Counted from the first letter of the stretch, positions 23,803-36,741 are shown. The stretch is DNA of 64,000 nt from Augochlora pura (GCF_028453695.1 NC_135774.1:21204001-21268000); one strand, 5' to 3'. Notes: generated by a model from the letters alone, not told the origin. Numbers and translations are program-made.

Positions 23803-24051
23803 TTGACCCGTCGCCGTATTTTGACCAGTCTGGCACGTCATAGAGATTATTATTTATATCTTGTTCAGTATAAATGTTATTTCGTTCTTTTAAGCCGAAA
23901 TAAAATTATGTCCTCTTGTCATCGGTATTTAATCATTCAATTAAATGTAGACAAACCCGATAAATATTTCTCCTTTTCCTTCTAAGATATTATTACAATA
24001 GATAAAGTGCTCATGCTTGTAACTACAAAAAAAAATAGTACAAGCGGTTAA
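23803..24051. mobile_element. Decayed piggyBac-type MITE (249 bp)
   Basis: Aligns along its whole length with 16692-16927 and 22293-22522 (GCCGTATTTTGACCAGTCTG at the left, TCTCCTTTTCCTTCTAAG inside). The left TTAA is mutated to TTGA, while the right TTAA at 24048-24051 is intact. Confidence 0.85.
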
Positions 24052-24593
24052 TCTTGCCGTTACTTGGAATGACAAAAGGAGATAATAAGATCTGAGCTTT
24101 TCAACAGTTTTATCGATTTTATAGTCGGACGAAGATCAGGAAAGTTGAAAGAAAGTATTTTAGTAATTGTCTAGTAGAATATTTGAAAAGTCAAATTATT
24201 TAGTTTAACTTTGAAAAAGATATTACATTTCAAAAGGTTATAAACACTTTCCCACGTTTGGGACAAGAATGTCTGGATAAAATACGAAACACTGGCATTA
24301 TTAGATGCATTTGACAATCATGTTTGTATATAGTTTGTTAACGATATTCAATACAGGGATAAATGTATACGCAGTTCTTGTTTCTCGCAATTGATGCACC
24401 AAATTTTGTTTTTACATAAAGATTCACAGTTTAATAACTATGGTTACATCACGGTTGCAATGCTAAGATATATTTAACCTTTTTTCAAATAAAATTGTTG
24501 CACGCAACTGAACATACGAATCTTTTAAATTAATGAAAACTCGGTTTGTATGCAAAGCTTAAAACTGATAGAGCGCGGAACTAATTAAAATGA
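24052..24593. other. AT-rich spacer
   Basis: Nothing recognised. Confidence 0.45.
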
Positions 24594-24627
24594 ATTGTAT
24601 TATTATTATTATTATTATTATTATTAC
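24594..24627. repeat. (ATT)n microsatellite
   Basis: Pure trinucleotide run of about 11 units. Confidence 0.95.
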
Positions 24628-24825
24628 TTCCGGTTGACGTAAAAAGTTTCCTCCTTTCGGATTTTTTTGCAAATTATTATCACGAATAATTTCTTTTAAG
24701 TTTCATATGCAAATAATTGTGAAATTCTTAAACATCGCAGAGTTGCATTATTCTACCGCCTTTGTTCCAACAATCGGGAGTATTTTAATGGATAACAATG
24801 ACAAAAAATACTGCAATTATTATGA

Positions 24826-25112
24826 AAATACGAAGCCAATTAAAATAATATAGAAAGCTAATTAAAATAAAACTCAAAGTCAATTATAATTGAAATAAAA
24901 TGCAAACTAAAATGAAATACAAAGTCGATTAGAGTAACACACAAATTCCATTAAAATAAAATGCAAAGCCAATTAAAATAAAATGCATAGCCAATTAAAA
25001 TAAGACACAAAACTAATTAAAATAAAATACAAAGCCAATTAAAATGAAATACAAAGGCCAATTAAAAGAAAATACAAAGCCAGTTAAAAGAAAAAAAACT
25101 GAGCCAATTAAG
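24826..25112. repeat. 22-bp minisatellite, about 13 copies
   Basis: Units of the type AAAGCCAATTAAAATAAAAT recur every 22 bases (CCAATT at 24969 and 24991; CTAATT at 25013; CCAATT at 25035), with small indels at the edges. The left units are more degenerate. Confidence 0.9.
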
Positions 25113-25439
25113 ACAAAACATAAGACTGCTAAGAATGAAATACTGCCTTGCATTTTTACACGCTCGTTCGCTCGCTATCATCAGTTTAGGCAAAAATAAA
25201 AACATGCGACGATATAATGTATCATATGTCGTAATCGTTGATTACGCGTTTCCCATTTTTCTGCGCGCAGCTTGGAAAGTTTTCAAACTCCCCCCGTGCA
25301 TGTCCTCGATCGTCCCGTACAAATACATCGTTCAGGCTGATTGCGGATTAAACAATTTCTTGTTAACCTACTTTTTTGAAGGCATCGACGTCTTTTGACG
25401 TGCGTACCAAGCGAGAGTCGCATGGAAAGGATTAAACAA

Positions 25440-25960
25440 AATGGAGAAAATAGCGCGGGAAAAACCTGGATAGAAAAAGAGCGATAGAGATAAATAGAGG
25501 AGAGAGAGAAAGGGGGAGAGAGGGGAGAGAGAAAGAGAGAGAAAGAGAGTAGAACGGGGACAAATGAGGACAGAGTGTGCATGCAAAAATCAGCTGCTTT
25601 ACAACCCGAGGCACTCGACGATCCTTGCAGCCTGGGGTGCAGCGTGATCTGACGCGTGTGCAGCCGTTAAACCGGTGGAATAGAGTAGGGGGGAGGGCAG
25701 GGGGGGGGGGGGGGGGGGGGGGGGTTACAGGGAGACAAATTGAAAAAAAAAGACGAGAGAAGGAACGGGAAGGGAGGCTAGTCAAGATAGAAAGAGAGCA
25801 ACGCGACATATGAAAAGGGGGGTAGAACTGGCAGCTGGCATACATGCTTGCTTGTCTCCTACCTGAGTGAACGGGTAAAGAACGAGAACGCGGGAGAGGA
25901 GAGAAAAAAGAAGGCCGGCGAACGCGAACGAAGAGGACACACGGTGCACCGCCACCACGG
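25440..25960. repeat. Purine-rich tract with GA runs and a 24-base G run
   Basis: GA-rich from about 25499 to 25551, then G runs culminating in 24 consecutive G at 25701-25724, then more GA-rich sequence. The 208-codon minus-strand frame here (25432-26058) reads as serine/leucine/proline-rich low complexity and is a product of the tract. Confidence 0.9.
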
Positions 25961-26419
25961 ACAAGAATCGAAAAAGTCACTGCCTCATATCGATTCAAAA
26001 CTGCTTTCGTACCGGGGGTTCGGCGAAATTTTATTCGGATGTCGGGGGAAAGGATCAAAAAAACTGACGACGAATAAAACCTGCTCCGGCGCTGTCGGCA
26101 CTATAGATGTTCGATCGAATAAAAATTTATCTGGACGAAAATTTATCGGGATAAGTAATCTTATCCGAGGGAAATTTTATTCGAAGAAAAATTCATTCGA
26201 TCTTTAACGTTTCGAGTTACGCGCGTCCTGTTATGGCGCTTCGTCGTCTCGACAAGGAAGGAACTGTGTCAAATTCGAAGAAAGCATGAAGCCAATAAAC
26301 GCGCTATCTAACCTTTGCAATTTTAATATATCACTGACATTTTCTTGTTCGAATGAAATATGAACACCATTCAAAGAGCGTTCGTACAAGGCTTTAATGC
26401 TACTAAAAAAATAATATCA

Positions 26420-26625
26420 CCGGATAATCTTCGATCGATTATGAAATTTTTAATCGTTGATCATCGATCCCAATCGACGATTAAATTCCTACCGTGGTCG
26501 TCGATCGTGCGACCAACAATTCGACGAAATTCAGTCGTCAATCACGATTAATGATTGAAAGGAATATAATCGTTACTCGCGATTATCGATTAACAGTAGC
26601 AATCCGATAGTCGTCGATTCATTTT
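26420..26625. promoter_or_regulatory. Cluster of ATCGAT/TAATCG palindromic motifs
   Basis: About 200 bases rich in GATCGATTA, TAATCG, CATCGATC, CGATTAA and TTATCGATTAAC. ATCGAT(TA) is the core of sites bound by Cut/Onecut-type homeodomain factors, and TAAT cores are general homeodomain sites. Density looks high against the flanks, but the A/T/C/G mix of this genome makes such words common. Confidence 0.25.
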
Positions 26626-26639
26626 TTATCTGACTCTGA

Positions 26640-26960
26640 TTTCGGTGCGCGCCCTGGGACACGGGGAGAACAGGAAAGGGGGACGCGGGAGAGGGAAAGA
26701 GATCGTGAAAGGAGAAAGAGACCGCGGGAGAGAAAGAAATCGGTGGCGGTGGAGAAACAAAAGGCGAAGCGGTATTGAAAAAACGAGTAGAGGCATACCT
26801 GTGTGAAAAATGGGGAGAGAGAGAGAGAGAGGGGAGGAGGAAAAATAAGCGGAGAGGCGGAGAGGCGGCGGAGAGAAAGAACGCGGGAGAGGAGGGGAAT
26901 AAGTGGATGCAGATCGGGAAACAGAAAAAGGGTGGAAGAAAATATAAGAGGTTCCGAAAT
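26640..26960. repeat. Second purine-rich tract
   Basis: GA- and GGA-rich sequence with a pure GA run at 26816-26831. Open frames on both strands (107 and 132 codons) are low-complexity Arg/Glu/Gly or Ser/Pro/Leu strings. Confidence 0.85.
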
Positions 26961-27191
26961 CGTTGGAGGAATCGAGGCCTTGCGGCCGCGCGTCGTTTCT
27001 TCTACCCGAGACTCTCTCGTTCAAAGTACTCCGCGAATGCGGAGCCTACATCCATTCAGGATTTTTTCAAAAGGAATCCCCTATCCTTTTATACCTAGTC
27101 TTTCTACGGCGTTGAACGGCTGACCGTGTGGACCGCGGGCTGAAATTATTTAGCTACAGTTTCTGCCCGTTGGCGTTGCACGTATTCTTTC

Positions 27192-27192
<1 letters not shown>

Positions 27193-27223
<31 letters not shown>
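27193..27223. repeat. (CT)n microsatellite
   Basis: Pure CT run of about 15 units. Confidence 0.95.
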
Positions 27224-27226
<3 letters not shown>

Positions 27227-27463
27227 CTCTCAACGGTTCAAACTTCTCTCCCTTGGATCGTGATCAATGAGACCCGAGGAAAGAAGTTACAGTTGCCGGT
27301 CCGTGAGATCCGTTAATCCGCCGCGTTCGAGTAAATCGCGGCCGAACGAATGTGAAATTTCAATTTCGGACGAGGATCAACCACGGATCAACGTCTTTGC
27401 GGACTGGACACGAGATTCTAATAACCGAGTTAACCTTCTAGACTAATTACAATTTGTTGATCA

Positions 27464-28017
27464 TTAACCCCTTGCAATGCGATTCTTTTCACGCTGCGTT
27501 GATCAGCTCTTATTTATCTTTAATATTTTTAACACGTTGAATGCCACGCCCATTTTACAGGAATTGTCCGTGGCGCCGCGATGAATTTTCTATTATGCGA
27601 TACATATAATGTCACACAATAAAACTATATTTCATGTATAAATAAAACTATTTTCAGATGTTTTATAAGGCATTAATTTCCTCACACCGCTACATCAACG
27701 ATGATAATAATAAAAAAAATTATAAGTATTGTCATTTGTTTAAATTATATATATTTTCATCAATCTGAGCGCGCCGGTCACCGGTGGCCCCCATGGCATC
27801 ACTGCCAAGTTCAGTGCCGGTCACCGGTGACCCCCGTGGCATTCAACGTGTTAATAAAACGACCAGACAATTTTTGTTCCTTTTATTCTCTTTATGTACT
27901 TTCGTTTCTAAGCTTAGATGACGGAAGAATTTATTTTGATTTCGATGTAGAAGAAATTGATAATATTCATGTTTAATAGATCTTACATAGTGAAATTATA
28001 ATAGTGCAAGGGGTTAA
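27464..28017. mobile_element. Outer piggyBac-type MITE interrupted by a second one
   Basis: TTAA at both ends. Left TTAACCCCTTGCAATGCG; right read inward TTAACCCCTTGCACTATT. Removing the inner element with one of its TTAA copies leaves 232 bp, the size of the other short elements here (230-237 bp). Interior AT-rich, noncoding. Confidence 0.85.
27529..27854. mobile_element. Nested piggyBac-type MITE (326 bp)
   Basis: Sits inside the element at 27464-28017 with its own TTAA on each side. Left TTAACACGTTGAATGCCACG; right read inward TTAACACGTTGAATGCCACG, identical over these 20 bases. The 14-bp palindrome GGTCACCGGTGACC lies at 27819-27832, and a near copy lies about 44 bases to its left. The perfect ends show it is the younger insertion. 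Confidence 0.92.
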
Positions 28018-31000
28018 TATATTCTTGTGAAAAATAGGAGAATTTATATTTATACAGTGGGGCTACCCTACTCCAATGATCAAGTATTTATGACAAAGAA
28101 ATCCAGTCTGATTTCGATTGAGAACGTAAGAAACAATGTCTATACTATAGCTGAGTTCTTTCGAATAAATATTTATCTAAGATAATTGTCCAGATGAATT
28201 CGGTTTAGTTGATTATTTTATTCGGATCGTTGCTTGTAACAAGTTCCTCTATGCATTTATTCAAACAATCCTTTATTGTTCGTCTCAAGAAATTATTCCA
28301 ATAGAGATTTTAAAATAATTCGCATAACTCTTCGCCTAATTCTTTCTTCGAATAAGTTATTTGAATAGAGACTGTAAAAGTGTTCGAATAATAATGCGAA
28401 CAATCGTTGACAATTTTATTTTTACCTAATTTTATAAGAATATATTTCAATGTATTCCATTTCAATTATTTATAAAATTATTAAACTGCATGACGATGAA
28501 ACAACAATAAATCACTATTTTGGAACGCACCACTTAGTTTTGTATACTATATCCAAACTTTACGAAGACAGCTGTAATTTTCAATTATTTGCAACGCCGC
28601 TTTCGCCTCCTGTCACTTCCGACCTTGTGTATACAACCACGTATAATATTAATCAGAGATAATTATTTCGAATCGATCCCGATCCTTGAGACGTCGCCGT
28701 CGGATCAATCGAAAATAACTTGCGTCTCGCGACGCCGAGATTCGTATCCCCCTTTCGTTTTATTTTATGTACAGTCATTTCGATAAGTTATCTTGTTGCG
28801 ACTCCGCCGACTGTTATCAGCAATTAATCGTCATTTCCATGCGACTACGCTCCGGCAAAACGACCCAATTTCGAGAGGATCGTTAAGAAGCCCGCAATTA
28901 TGCACCTCCGATTTAATGGCGCACCTTTCACTTCTGTGCCCTGAAACCGGCGTCGTTTTCGGCCGCGTTTCGGGAACCAGATTCGCCGCGGACAAAAATT
29001 TATTCGAAAGCGTCGAATACATTAACTCTCGATGTGGATTTCTGCGGCTTCCGTCGCTTCTGTATCTTCTCACGTTGTTCGGTGATAAAATTTCACTTTT
29101 TCAATCGTAAATCTTGCAACGGCGATCGTTCTCTCCAAGAAGCAAAACATTCGTATCTATTCCGCATTTTATTTGTTTGCCTGCTCAAGGTTGTGTGTCC
29201 CTATACTAAATCGAATCTATAGTAAAGTATGTTCGATTTTCTCGAACAGATAATGCTAATGATTATATTTGATATAAAATATATTTGATATAAAATGTAT
29301 CAAATATTATATAAAATATATAATTTAATAAAAAAAACATCAAAGTATAGATACTTCTTAACCAGTTAATATTTTATTTTACCAGTTAATTTTTAATATT
29401 TTATTTTATTACCAGTTAATTAAATATTTATAAGTATATTTGTCAACACCAACCAATCGATTAAAAGAACCGATAAATAACCTTGTCAGAAGGTCAAACG
29501 ACGCGTCGCCAGCGTAAAAAGTAGAAACGCGCCAAATGATACTAACGAACAAATATTGATTCCGATAAGTTCGAATAACGAAATCATATTTAGATACGAA
29601 TTTGCTTGCACGTATTTTCACGAGCCGCGGATCTCTCGTTACAATATTACCACGGTATAAACCATCACATTTTGGAATGTCATTTTCCGATCCATTTGGT
29701 ATTTAAAATTTCGTTTTAATGGATGCGCGACATCGTCGAGCAAAGTAACGTGGAATCTCTCTGCTTCTTTCATTGTGAATTCAACGCGTTAATTCGCGGT
29801 GTACCCTCGATCGTCATTAAACACGGTAATTATTACTTAATATCAATCTATCCACGTGTAACCAGCGTTTAATTATCATTCAACACTTTCCGCGTCCATG
29901 ACGGAAGTTATTTACGATCGGTATGCCCTCTCTATCTAATTAAACTCGTGGAAAAAGAAGTCGATTCTGGAAACCATCAATGCCGCGCTAGGTAAATTAC
30001 TGGATAACTTCGCGAAGTACGCTCTTCCTTAAGGAGAACGGCGGCGAACTTTCTCGTTGGCCGGGTCTAAACAGCGGACGCTGGCTCGTCTCGTTAACAT
30101 CGCGGCATTAAATACATGCGCTAGGCCGTAAAAAGCTAAATGACCCGTTAAAGATTATCGAAAGCAATAACGAAATAATCGATATAGGCCGCGCGGACCC
30201 GGCGCGATCGCACCACCCCCCTCGGAATGATAAAAATTGATGGAGGACCCATCTCGGTCGAGTGCAAATTTTACAAAAAACTGTTTATCTGTGAACCGGT
30301 TTATTTCTCTCGAGCGAGAGCTCTCTTCCCAGACGGGCCGAAACTGATTTATTCGACAGCCGTTTCTCCTTTATCATTACTTTCTGGCCGTTTTTTTTTT
30401 TTTACCGGTGTCGGAAACGGTCACAAATTTTTACCGACGCCGCCATTTATCGAAGGCGACGCCGCGTATCTGTTTCGCTCTGCTATTTGCAACGCGAAAC
30501 AAAAAGAAAATAACAACGGGAATCTTTCGTCTCTTCGCTGAAGGGACTCTCGCTTTTTCGATCAGATGTACTGCCTTCGAAGTTGAGCATATTTTATTTT
30601 AAATAATAAATTTGAAGTTACGAATTAAATGAATATTTCGTTCGTTATTCGTTTATTTTATATTTCGATAAATTACTTAAACAACCGCAAGAATAATTTA
30701 GTTATTATTTCTCATTCGCAAGTTATTTGCCTTTACCAATAAATATTTACCAATAACTAACGATCGAAATTTTTAACGAAACGTTACTGTCTCTTAGTAG
30801 TATCATCGTATAAGTATCATTGATTCTGAGACGAATTCTTTTAGTACAAAACGATGCAACCGGCATCGACCGAAAAACTCCAGGTAATAGAAATAATGCT
30901 CGCACATATGCCGTAACAGTTATATACGTTTTAATCAGCGAAATCATGTCGCGTAACTACCATTTAATTAGCGTCACCGCATCGGCGAACACGTGGAAGT

Positions 31001-31934
31001 GAAACCGAGACCACCGTCTCATCGAATGATCGAAGAAAAATCACCGGAGCTGTTGGATTTTACGAGTTAAACGCTGCAATTAATCGTCGCGAAATGTTCG
31101 AAATTCGACAACGCTCGCGATAGCTGTTTCGCGCGACGGAATATCAACCGCGGCTCGGACGCTGCTAAGAACGAAATCAAAAATATTCTCACCTCGGGGC
31201 GTCGTCGCCGATCATTTTCGGCCCCGAAGGAAGCGTGGAAAAAGCTTATGCAAATATCCGCGCGTGTGTGTGTGTGTATGTGCATTAGACGAAACACGGC
31301 TTGTCCCGCGGCATAATAAAACGCCAGGAAATACGGAGGAACTGTGTTGCCCTTACGTAAGCCTCATTATAAGCAGGAAAACATCCTTCTCGAGGCAGGT
31401 ACATTCGCGGCAGGAAAGGGAAGATCGATTATTCGATCCACAGGTGATTTAACACAAACACGAGGCATTCCTACCGAAGCGCGAAGACTATCTTTCTCTG
31501 GACCGTCAACCGCGGTAAAAGACCGGAAACGGCCCCGCAACAGCCGTAAGTACGCCTAACGGTACACCGTCCTCTCCTGTTCTTTCTCCTCTTATTCGCG
31601 AGTTCACGCTCGCTGCTTTCTGCCTAATCCTCCTATCGGCCGACTGTTTCCACGTCACAGGAATTCCAGCCGCTCTGTCGAGTCCCCGTCCCGCGAAAAA
31701 TCTATTATCTTTTTGCGGCCCCCGTTTATCGGGGATCAACCGGGATCAAAAACGTATTCGCGCGTTCGATTTTCCATCGATAACTTTCCCCGAGGATATG
31801 GCGGGTTACCGAAGTCCGTTCACCGGGGACCGTGTCGCCGGATTTAAACAAATTATGCAAGTGTTGCCCCGCTCGCGAAACAGACGATTGCCGCGAAATC
31901 GTTTTACACGATCTTGTTTCAGTTCACGCGGGAA
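28018..31934. other. No gene recognised
   Basis: Alternating AT-rich and CpG-rich sequence with open frames up to about 105 codons on both strands and no family features. An AT-rich stretch with short direct repeats (ACCAGTTAAT three times) lies at about 29360-29420, a T run at 30390-30402 and a GT run at 31264-31279. A possible donor, CAGCC|GTAAGT, lies at 31546 without a clear exon. Confidence 0.4.
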
Positions 31935-32456
31935 TAAAATTATTTTGAATATTTAGTAAGAATCAAATTCTTATATAATATAATTGTTATCAAATAAAAT
32001 TGTCTTGAATATCTAGTAAGAATAAAATTATTATATAATATAATTGTTATAAAATAAAATTGCTTTAAATATCTAGCAAGAACAAAATTGTTATATAATA
32101 TAATAGTTATAAAACAAAATTGTTTTGAATATCTAGCAAGAATAAAATTGTTATAAAATAAAATTGTTTTGAATATTTAATAAGAATAAAATTATTATAT
32201 AATATAACTGTTATAAAATAAAATTGCTTTGAATATCTAGCAAGAACAAAATTGTTATATAATATAATAGTTATAAAACAAAATTGTCTTGAATATCTAG
32301 CAAGAATAAAATTGTTATAAAAGAAAATTGTTTTGAATATCTAGTACGAATAAAATTGTTATATAATAAAATTGTTTTGAATATCTATCAAGAATAAAAT
32401 TGTTATATAGTATAATTGTTATAAAATGAAATTGTTTTGAATATCTAGTAAGAACG
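31935..32456. repeat. 60-bp minisatellite with 43-45 bp short variants
   Basis: GAATATYTAG-type anchors lie at 31948, 32008, 32068, 32128, 32171, 32231, 32291, 32334, 32379 and 32439. Spacings are 60 except for three of 43-45, where an internal TATAATTGTTATAAAAT-like segment is lost. AT-rich throughout, noncoding. Confidence 0.95.
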
Positions 32457-33093
32457 ATTATGATTTTAATTTGCAGTAAAATCGAAGATGCTGTATCCAA
32501 TTTGTAATCGCAGAAGTTGAATAAAAAATTGAATAAAAGTAATAGCAGAAGCACCTTAATATTATTATGAGGCATGTCAATTAAAAAAAAAATTACTAAT
32601 CTAGAATCTCCAAACCGGAATTATTGGTCTATTTTTATAAGTGAGTTAATCCGTTACAAACCAGTAACTTTGAAATTTCCTATCATTTATAGCAAGATGA
32701 TTAATAGACTGAAGATATTTATAAAAGATAAGTGTTGTCATCATCAATTACAATTTTATTGTTTCTTTAATAGTTTCGTTCGGCTGAAGATACTGTATTC
32801 CTCATTTTTCTTATAAATGCATAAAATACACCGCGTAATGATTAATATACACATTGATGTTGCTGGCTCATTTTAATTTGCCAAAAATATAATATAGTAT
32901 AAGCAGTATTGATCACCTTCTTGATTGTATCTAAGTTTTCCTGTACCTATCTGAATGTTTTATAACAATTCCAGAAAATGAATCTTTCGCATAGGAAACC
33001 TTGTCCCGTTTAATGCCGCTGGAACGTCTTCTACGGCCAACGCAATAATAAGAATTAACTATACGATTACTGCAACGGTCAGAACTGGTTCGC
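32457..33093. other. AT-rich spacer
   Basis: No gene or repeat recognised. Confidence 0.45.
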
Positions 33094-33168
33094 ACTGTCA
33101 TAAATATTACGGGTTTCTAGTGTCATAAATATTATGAGTTCGTTGTGTCGTAATGTTACGAGCAACAC
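33094..33168. repeat. 25-bp tandem repeat, 3 copies
   Basis: TGTCATAAATATT starts at 33096 and 33121, with a diverged third copy (TGTCGTAATGTT) at 33146. Confidence 0.85.
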
Positions 33169-34560
33169 TACTTGAAATTTTACGAGATTCATATTGTAAC
33201 GCATGCAACACGCGTGAACGCGAGTGGTAAATTCATTCGATACCTTCCCATGAAATAACATCTACGAATCCAATAAGCATAAAACACCGAACCGTCCGAT
33301 ATCTTCGCGTTAATCCCTTAATCTTGTATCATCGAATCAAACAGGTAGAGAAAAACGGAAATCGTATTTATTCGGTGCGAATATTCTTCAGTTCAGATTC
33401 AATCGATCAAAAAGGAAATGCTACTGCACCGTTATGAATATTAAGCGACTACCATAAATATCCAATTTCGTTTCCTGCTGAGAAATTAGTCAAAGAGCGA
33501 AGTAGGTTTGCGATTCCGGTCACGAAATAAATCGGAAGCTAAGGGTTGAATGCAAATTTAACGTTGCTCAACCGCCGAAAGGTTACACATGCTCGAGTTA
33601 CAGGACACTGTCAAGGTGCATTGCCATGAATGGCAGTTTTATTTATGGCAAGATAGCGAAAAAAAGTTAGACGACTCGTTTAATCCTAGTTCGGAGCATT
33701 CGAAATTACTACGAGAATGCACAGTGTCGATTAGTCTTCCCTACGCTTATTTGTTTTGTTTTTCAGTTTCTTTTTTCTTGAATATTATGAGCTTCTAGCG
33801 TAAATAAAGAAATGTTACTATTAACCTGTTTTTATTCGCCACAAGTACGTATAACATTATTTATGAATCTTAATATTACATAAATCTTCTTCACAACTTT
33901 GATTAATATAACGTTCTTATTTGTGACAAGAAATAATCCTTTTAAAAAAAAAACCCCAAAAGAATTAATTTATTAATAACTTTTTAATTTCAGAATTAAT
34001 GCCATAATAAGCAGAAAAATTCAGAGCTCCTTTTGTGCCACTCATTATATATTCTACAGATAAAAATTGCAAAATTTACTTAATCACTATGACAAAAAAG
34101 ACTTTCCGATACTACATGTCAACATTTCCTGGAGAAATCAGATGCAATAAATAAAATCGAACGCAATGAATAAAATCGAAAGTAACAGCATATCGTACAA
34201 CGTAACGATGGAAAAAGGAAAAATTTCAGTTTCAAGCATGAAAAACAGATTAATTATTGACACACGTACGTATTGGCTGATTACAAATACGAGTACAATT
34301 TTATTTATTTATTGAAACGTTCTCTCCTGCCCTAAAAATACCGTCTCGTTCCTATATCCACCGGTATATTTCTATTCGGCTAAATATTCAAGCCACGCTT
34401 GGCGCATTGCCTGACGCATAGTTAATGTGCGAATCGTTACGCCATATTTGGCAATAATAATAATTTATTGGCGCAACCGCATTAATGACAATATTAACAA
34501 TAACTAAATTTCGTGAAATGATCGGTATCACGAAACGTCGAGACAGAGAGAAATATGCGG
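33169..34560. other. AT-rich spacer
   Basis: Nothing recognised beyond short open frames. Confidence 0.45.
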
Positions 34561-34606
34561 TGAACGCGACTAAATCGCATAACTGAACGCGACTATATCG
34601 CATAAC
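34561..34606. repeat. 23-bp direct duplication
   Basis: Two tandem copies of TGAACGCGACTAAATCGCAT plus AAC that differ at one base. Confidence 0.9.
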
Positions 34607-35073
34607 TGCACGCGGAAGGCGGTGAACCGAGCTTAACAATAAGAGAACGCGAGCCGCGCTATAAAGTTGTACATAAAGAACGGACGAACCGGTATTTCAC
34701 GATTATCGAGTAAAAAAGCAAAGCGAATCGAACGAAATCAAACTAAACTGCGGTGGCACTGGTGCACCTGTGGGAGCGGGCGCGCATTTTCGTGATCATG
34801 TATTCGCGACATCGATTTTCCCATTCAACGGGGAACACACGGCGGACGTCTGCTGCGTGCAGTAAAACTCGCAATCGCAACGTGCACGGCTTGGCGTGCT
34901 ACGTCGTTATTCGCGGCTAGATGCGAGGCTAAAGTCAAAAGAAACGAGAAACAAGGGTAGAAACAGGGCGCAGAACGAGCGCGGAGTACGGAACCCGATG
35001 ACAACCGATTATTGGCCACGCGACCTCGTGCTACCTCGTAGAATCGTCAATGATTCTTCTCCCGAATCGTTGA
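34607..35073. other. CpG-rich block with a TATA-like word
   Basis: GCGCTATAAAG near 34655 could be a TATA box for plus-strand transcription, but no initiator or donor stands out. Open frames lack known domains. Confidence 0.25.
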
Positions 35074-35304
35074 TGAACCCTTTGCACTCGAGCGATGACT
35101 CTGAGGCACCACTCAAATTATTCTATCACGTTCCAAAATCATTTTTATACTGACAAAGTTCAGATTTAACAAAATTATTTAATTTAACAATTTTACATAT
35201 ATTAATAAAGTAAAATACACTTTGTCACTTAAAATAAAGATACTATAAGACAGACAAATTATTTTAGATTTATAGTTAAAATGACTTCGAGTGCAAAGGG
35301 TTAC
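35074..35304. mobile_element. Decayed piggyBac-type MITE (about 231 bp)
   Basis: Left CCCTTTGCACTCGAGCGATG preceded by TGAA in place of TTAA; right read inward AACCCTTTGCACTCGAAGTC. It shares its left end with 10617 and its right end with 10926-11273. The flanking target sites are mutated on both sides. Confidence 0.8.
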
Positions 35305-36129
35305 ATTTCCGTTTTAGATGACAAGTCAAAAAGCTGTAGTTTTCTTTTTATTATTCTTGTCTTTTTAGTAATAGCAGAATATAAAATAAGTATTTAAGTA
35401 ATTGCGCGATAAACTAGTTCCTCTAACATTTAAGAGAAAGTTCGAGTAAATCAGTTCAGCTGTAAAAAAATTATTTTTAAAGGGTGTCCAGTGTATCTAC
35501 CCATTTCTGTCACAAATTCATCAAATCCACAGTCTAATAATATTCTCAATATAGTGCGTTTATGCTGCGTTTAACGCAGCAAAGAAATGTCCTATCGCAA
35601 AAGTTTCATTTTCCATGGCTTTATTATTTTATGCAGCAGCTAAGACTAAAATATCAATGGAGCTATCATCCAGAATTAAATGAATACACGTTTTGCAGTA
35701 TAAAATAACCTCGCCGTAAAATTCATTTCTGTGAAAGTTTAGCTTAGAAGATTAATTTTGTAAAATATGTGTATAAAAATATGTAGCTTTTGAAATTTTA
35801 TAGTAATATATTGAACAAACTAAATTGAAAATTGCATCGTGAATGTAACATTGATTTATTTACAACTTTAACAGTGTTTGTCCAACGAAACCAAATTTAT
35901 TGACTAAAATTTCCTAAAAAAATAATGATGAAAATGATAATAAAAATTTCTTTCGCAATTTTAATCGATTAAAAATTATACGTTAACGACCCTTCGATTC
36001 TTATCATATTTCTATTTCAGACTGCAACCACTAAATTTCACAATAAATACGCGAAATCCGTGGTCCGGTGATAAACGTAAATTAAACAAATTTGAATGCG
36101 TCGTTTCGACGCGCTCCATAAACCTAATA
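35305..36129. other. AT-rich spacer
   Basis: Nothing recognised. Confidence 0.45.
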
Positions 36130-36366
36130 CTAACACGTTCAGTGCCGACGATCAACCGCTAAAATGGCCACAAAGTCAAAGCAATTTAATTAATTAAACC
36201 GAAACTGGACAGTTCAAATTTATCATAATGAATGGCATACGAGACGTTTGATCCTGGCCGAATTCATTTCGTTCGAATATATTGCAATGCGAATGAATTT
36301 TCTAAATTGGTAAAAAAAATTGTTAGCGTCCCCCGTGCGAGACCGACGCGACTTTTGAAGTGTTAA
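36130..36366. mobile_element. Decayed piggyBac-type MITE (237 bp)
   Basis: Left CTAACACGTTCAGTGCCGAC (first T of TTAA changed); right read inward TTAACACTTCAAAAGTCGCG. The TAACACGTTCAGTGCC start relates it to the nested element at 27529. Moderate arm similarity, so an old copy. Confidence 0.65.
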
Positions 36367-36663
36367 GCGATTTTCATAATTCCATAAACAATGTGGCAAC
36401 TGTGCAGAAGGGAAAGTTTTGGCGCACGACGGAATTCACCTCGACAGTTAGGGGTTAATCATCAGCTAGCTTGCTGTTAGCGTTCGAGGGACAGCGAGAT
36501 CCGCAATTACGGGCCATCGAAAGGATAAATCAGAATCTCTCGTAAATAGATCTCAATGTCACGATCACGCCCGCTAGGTCGCCTCGATCTCGAACTTTCC
36601 TTTCGAAATCCTTTAGGTGCTCGATACCTCATCGAACTTCACGTCAACGTGACGACCATTAAT

Positions 36664-36679
36664 ATCTCTTTCTCTCGCC

Positions 36680-36741
<62 letters not shown>

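Noticed and set aside
25432..26058. 208-codon minus-strand open frame.
   Set aside because: It is a translation of CT/GA and G/C homopolymer tracts, giving Ser/Leu/Pro/Arg low complexity.
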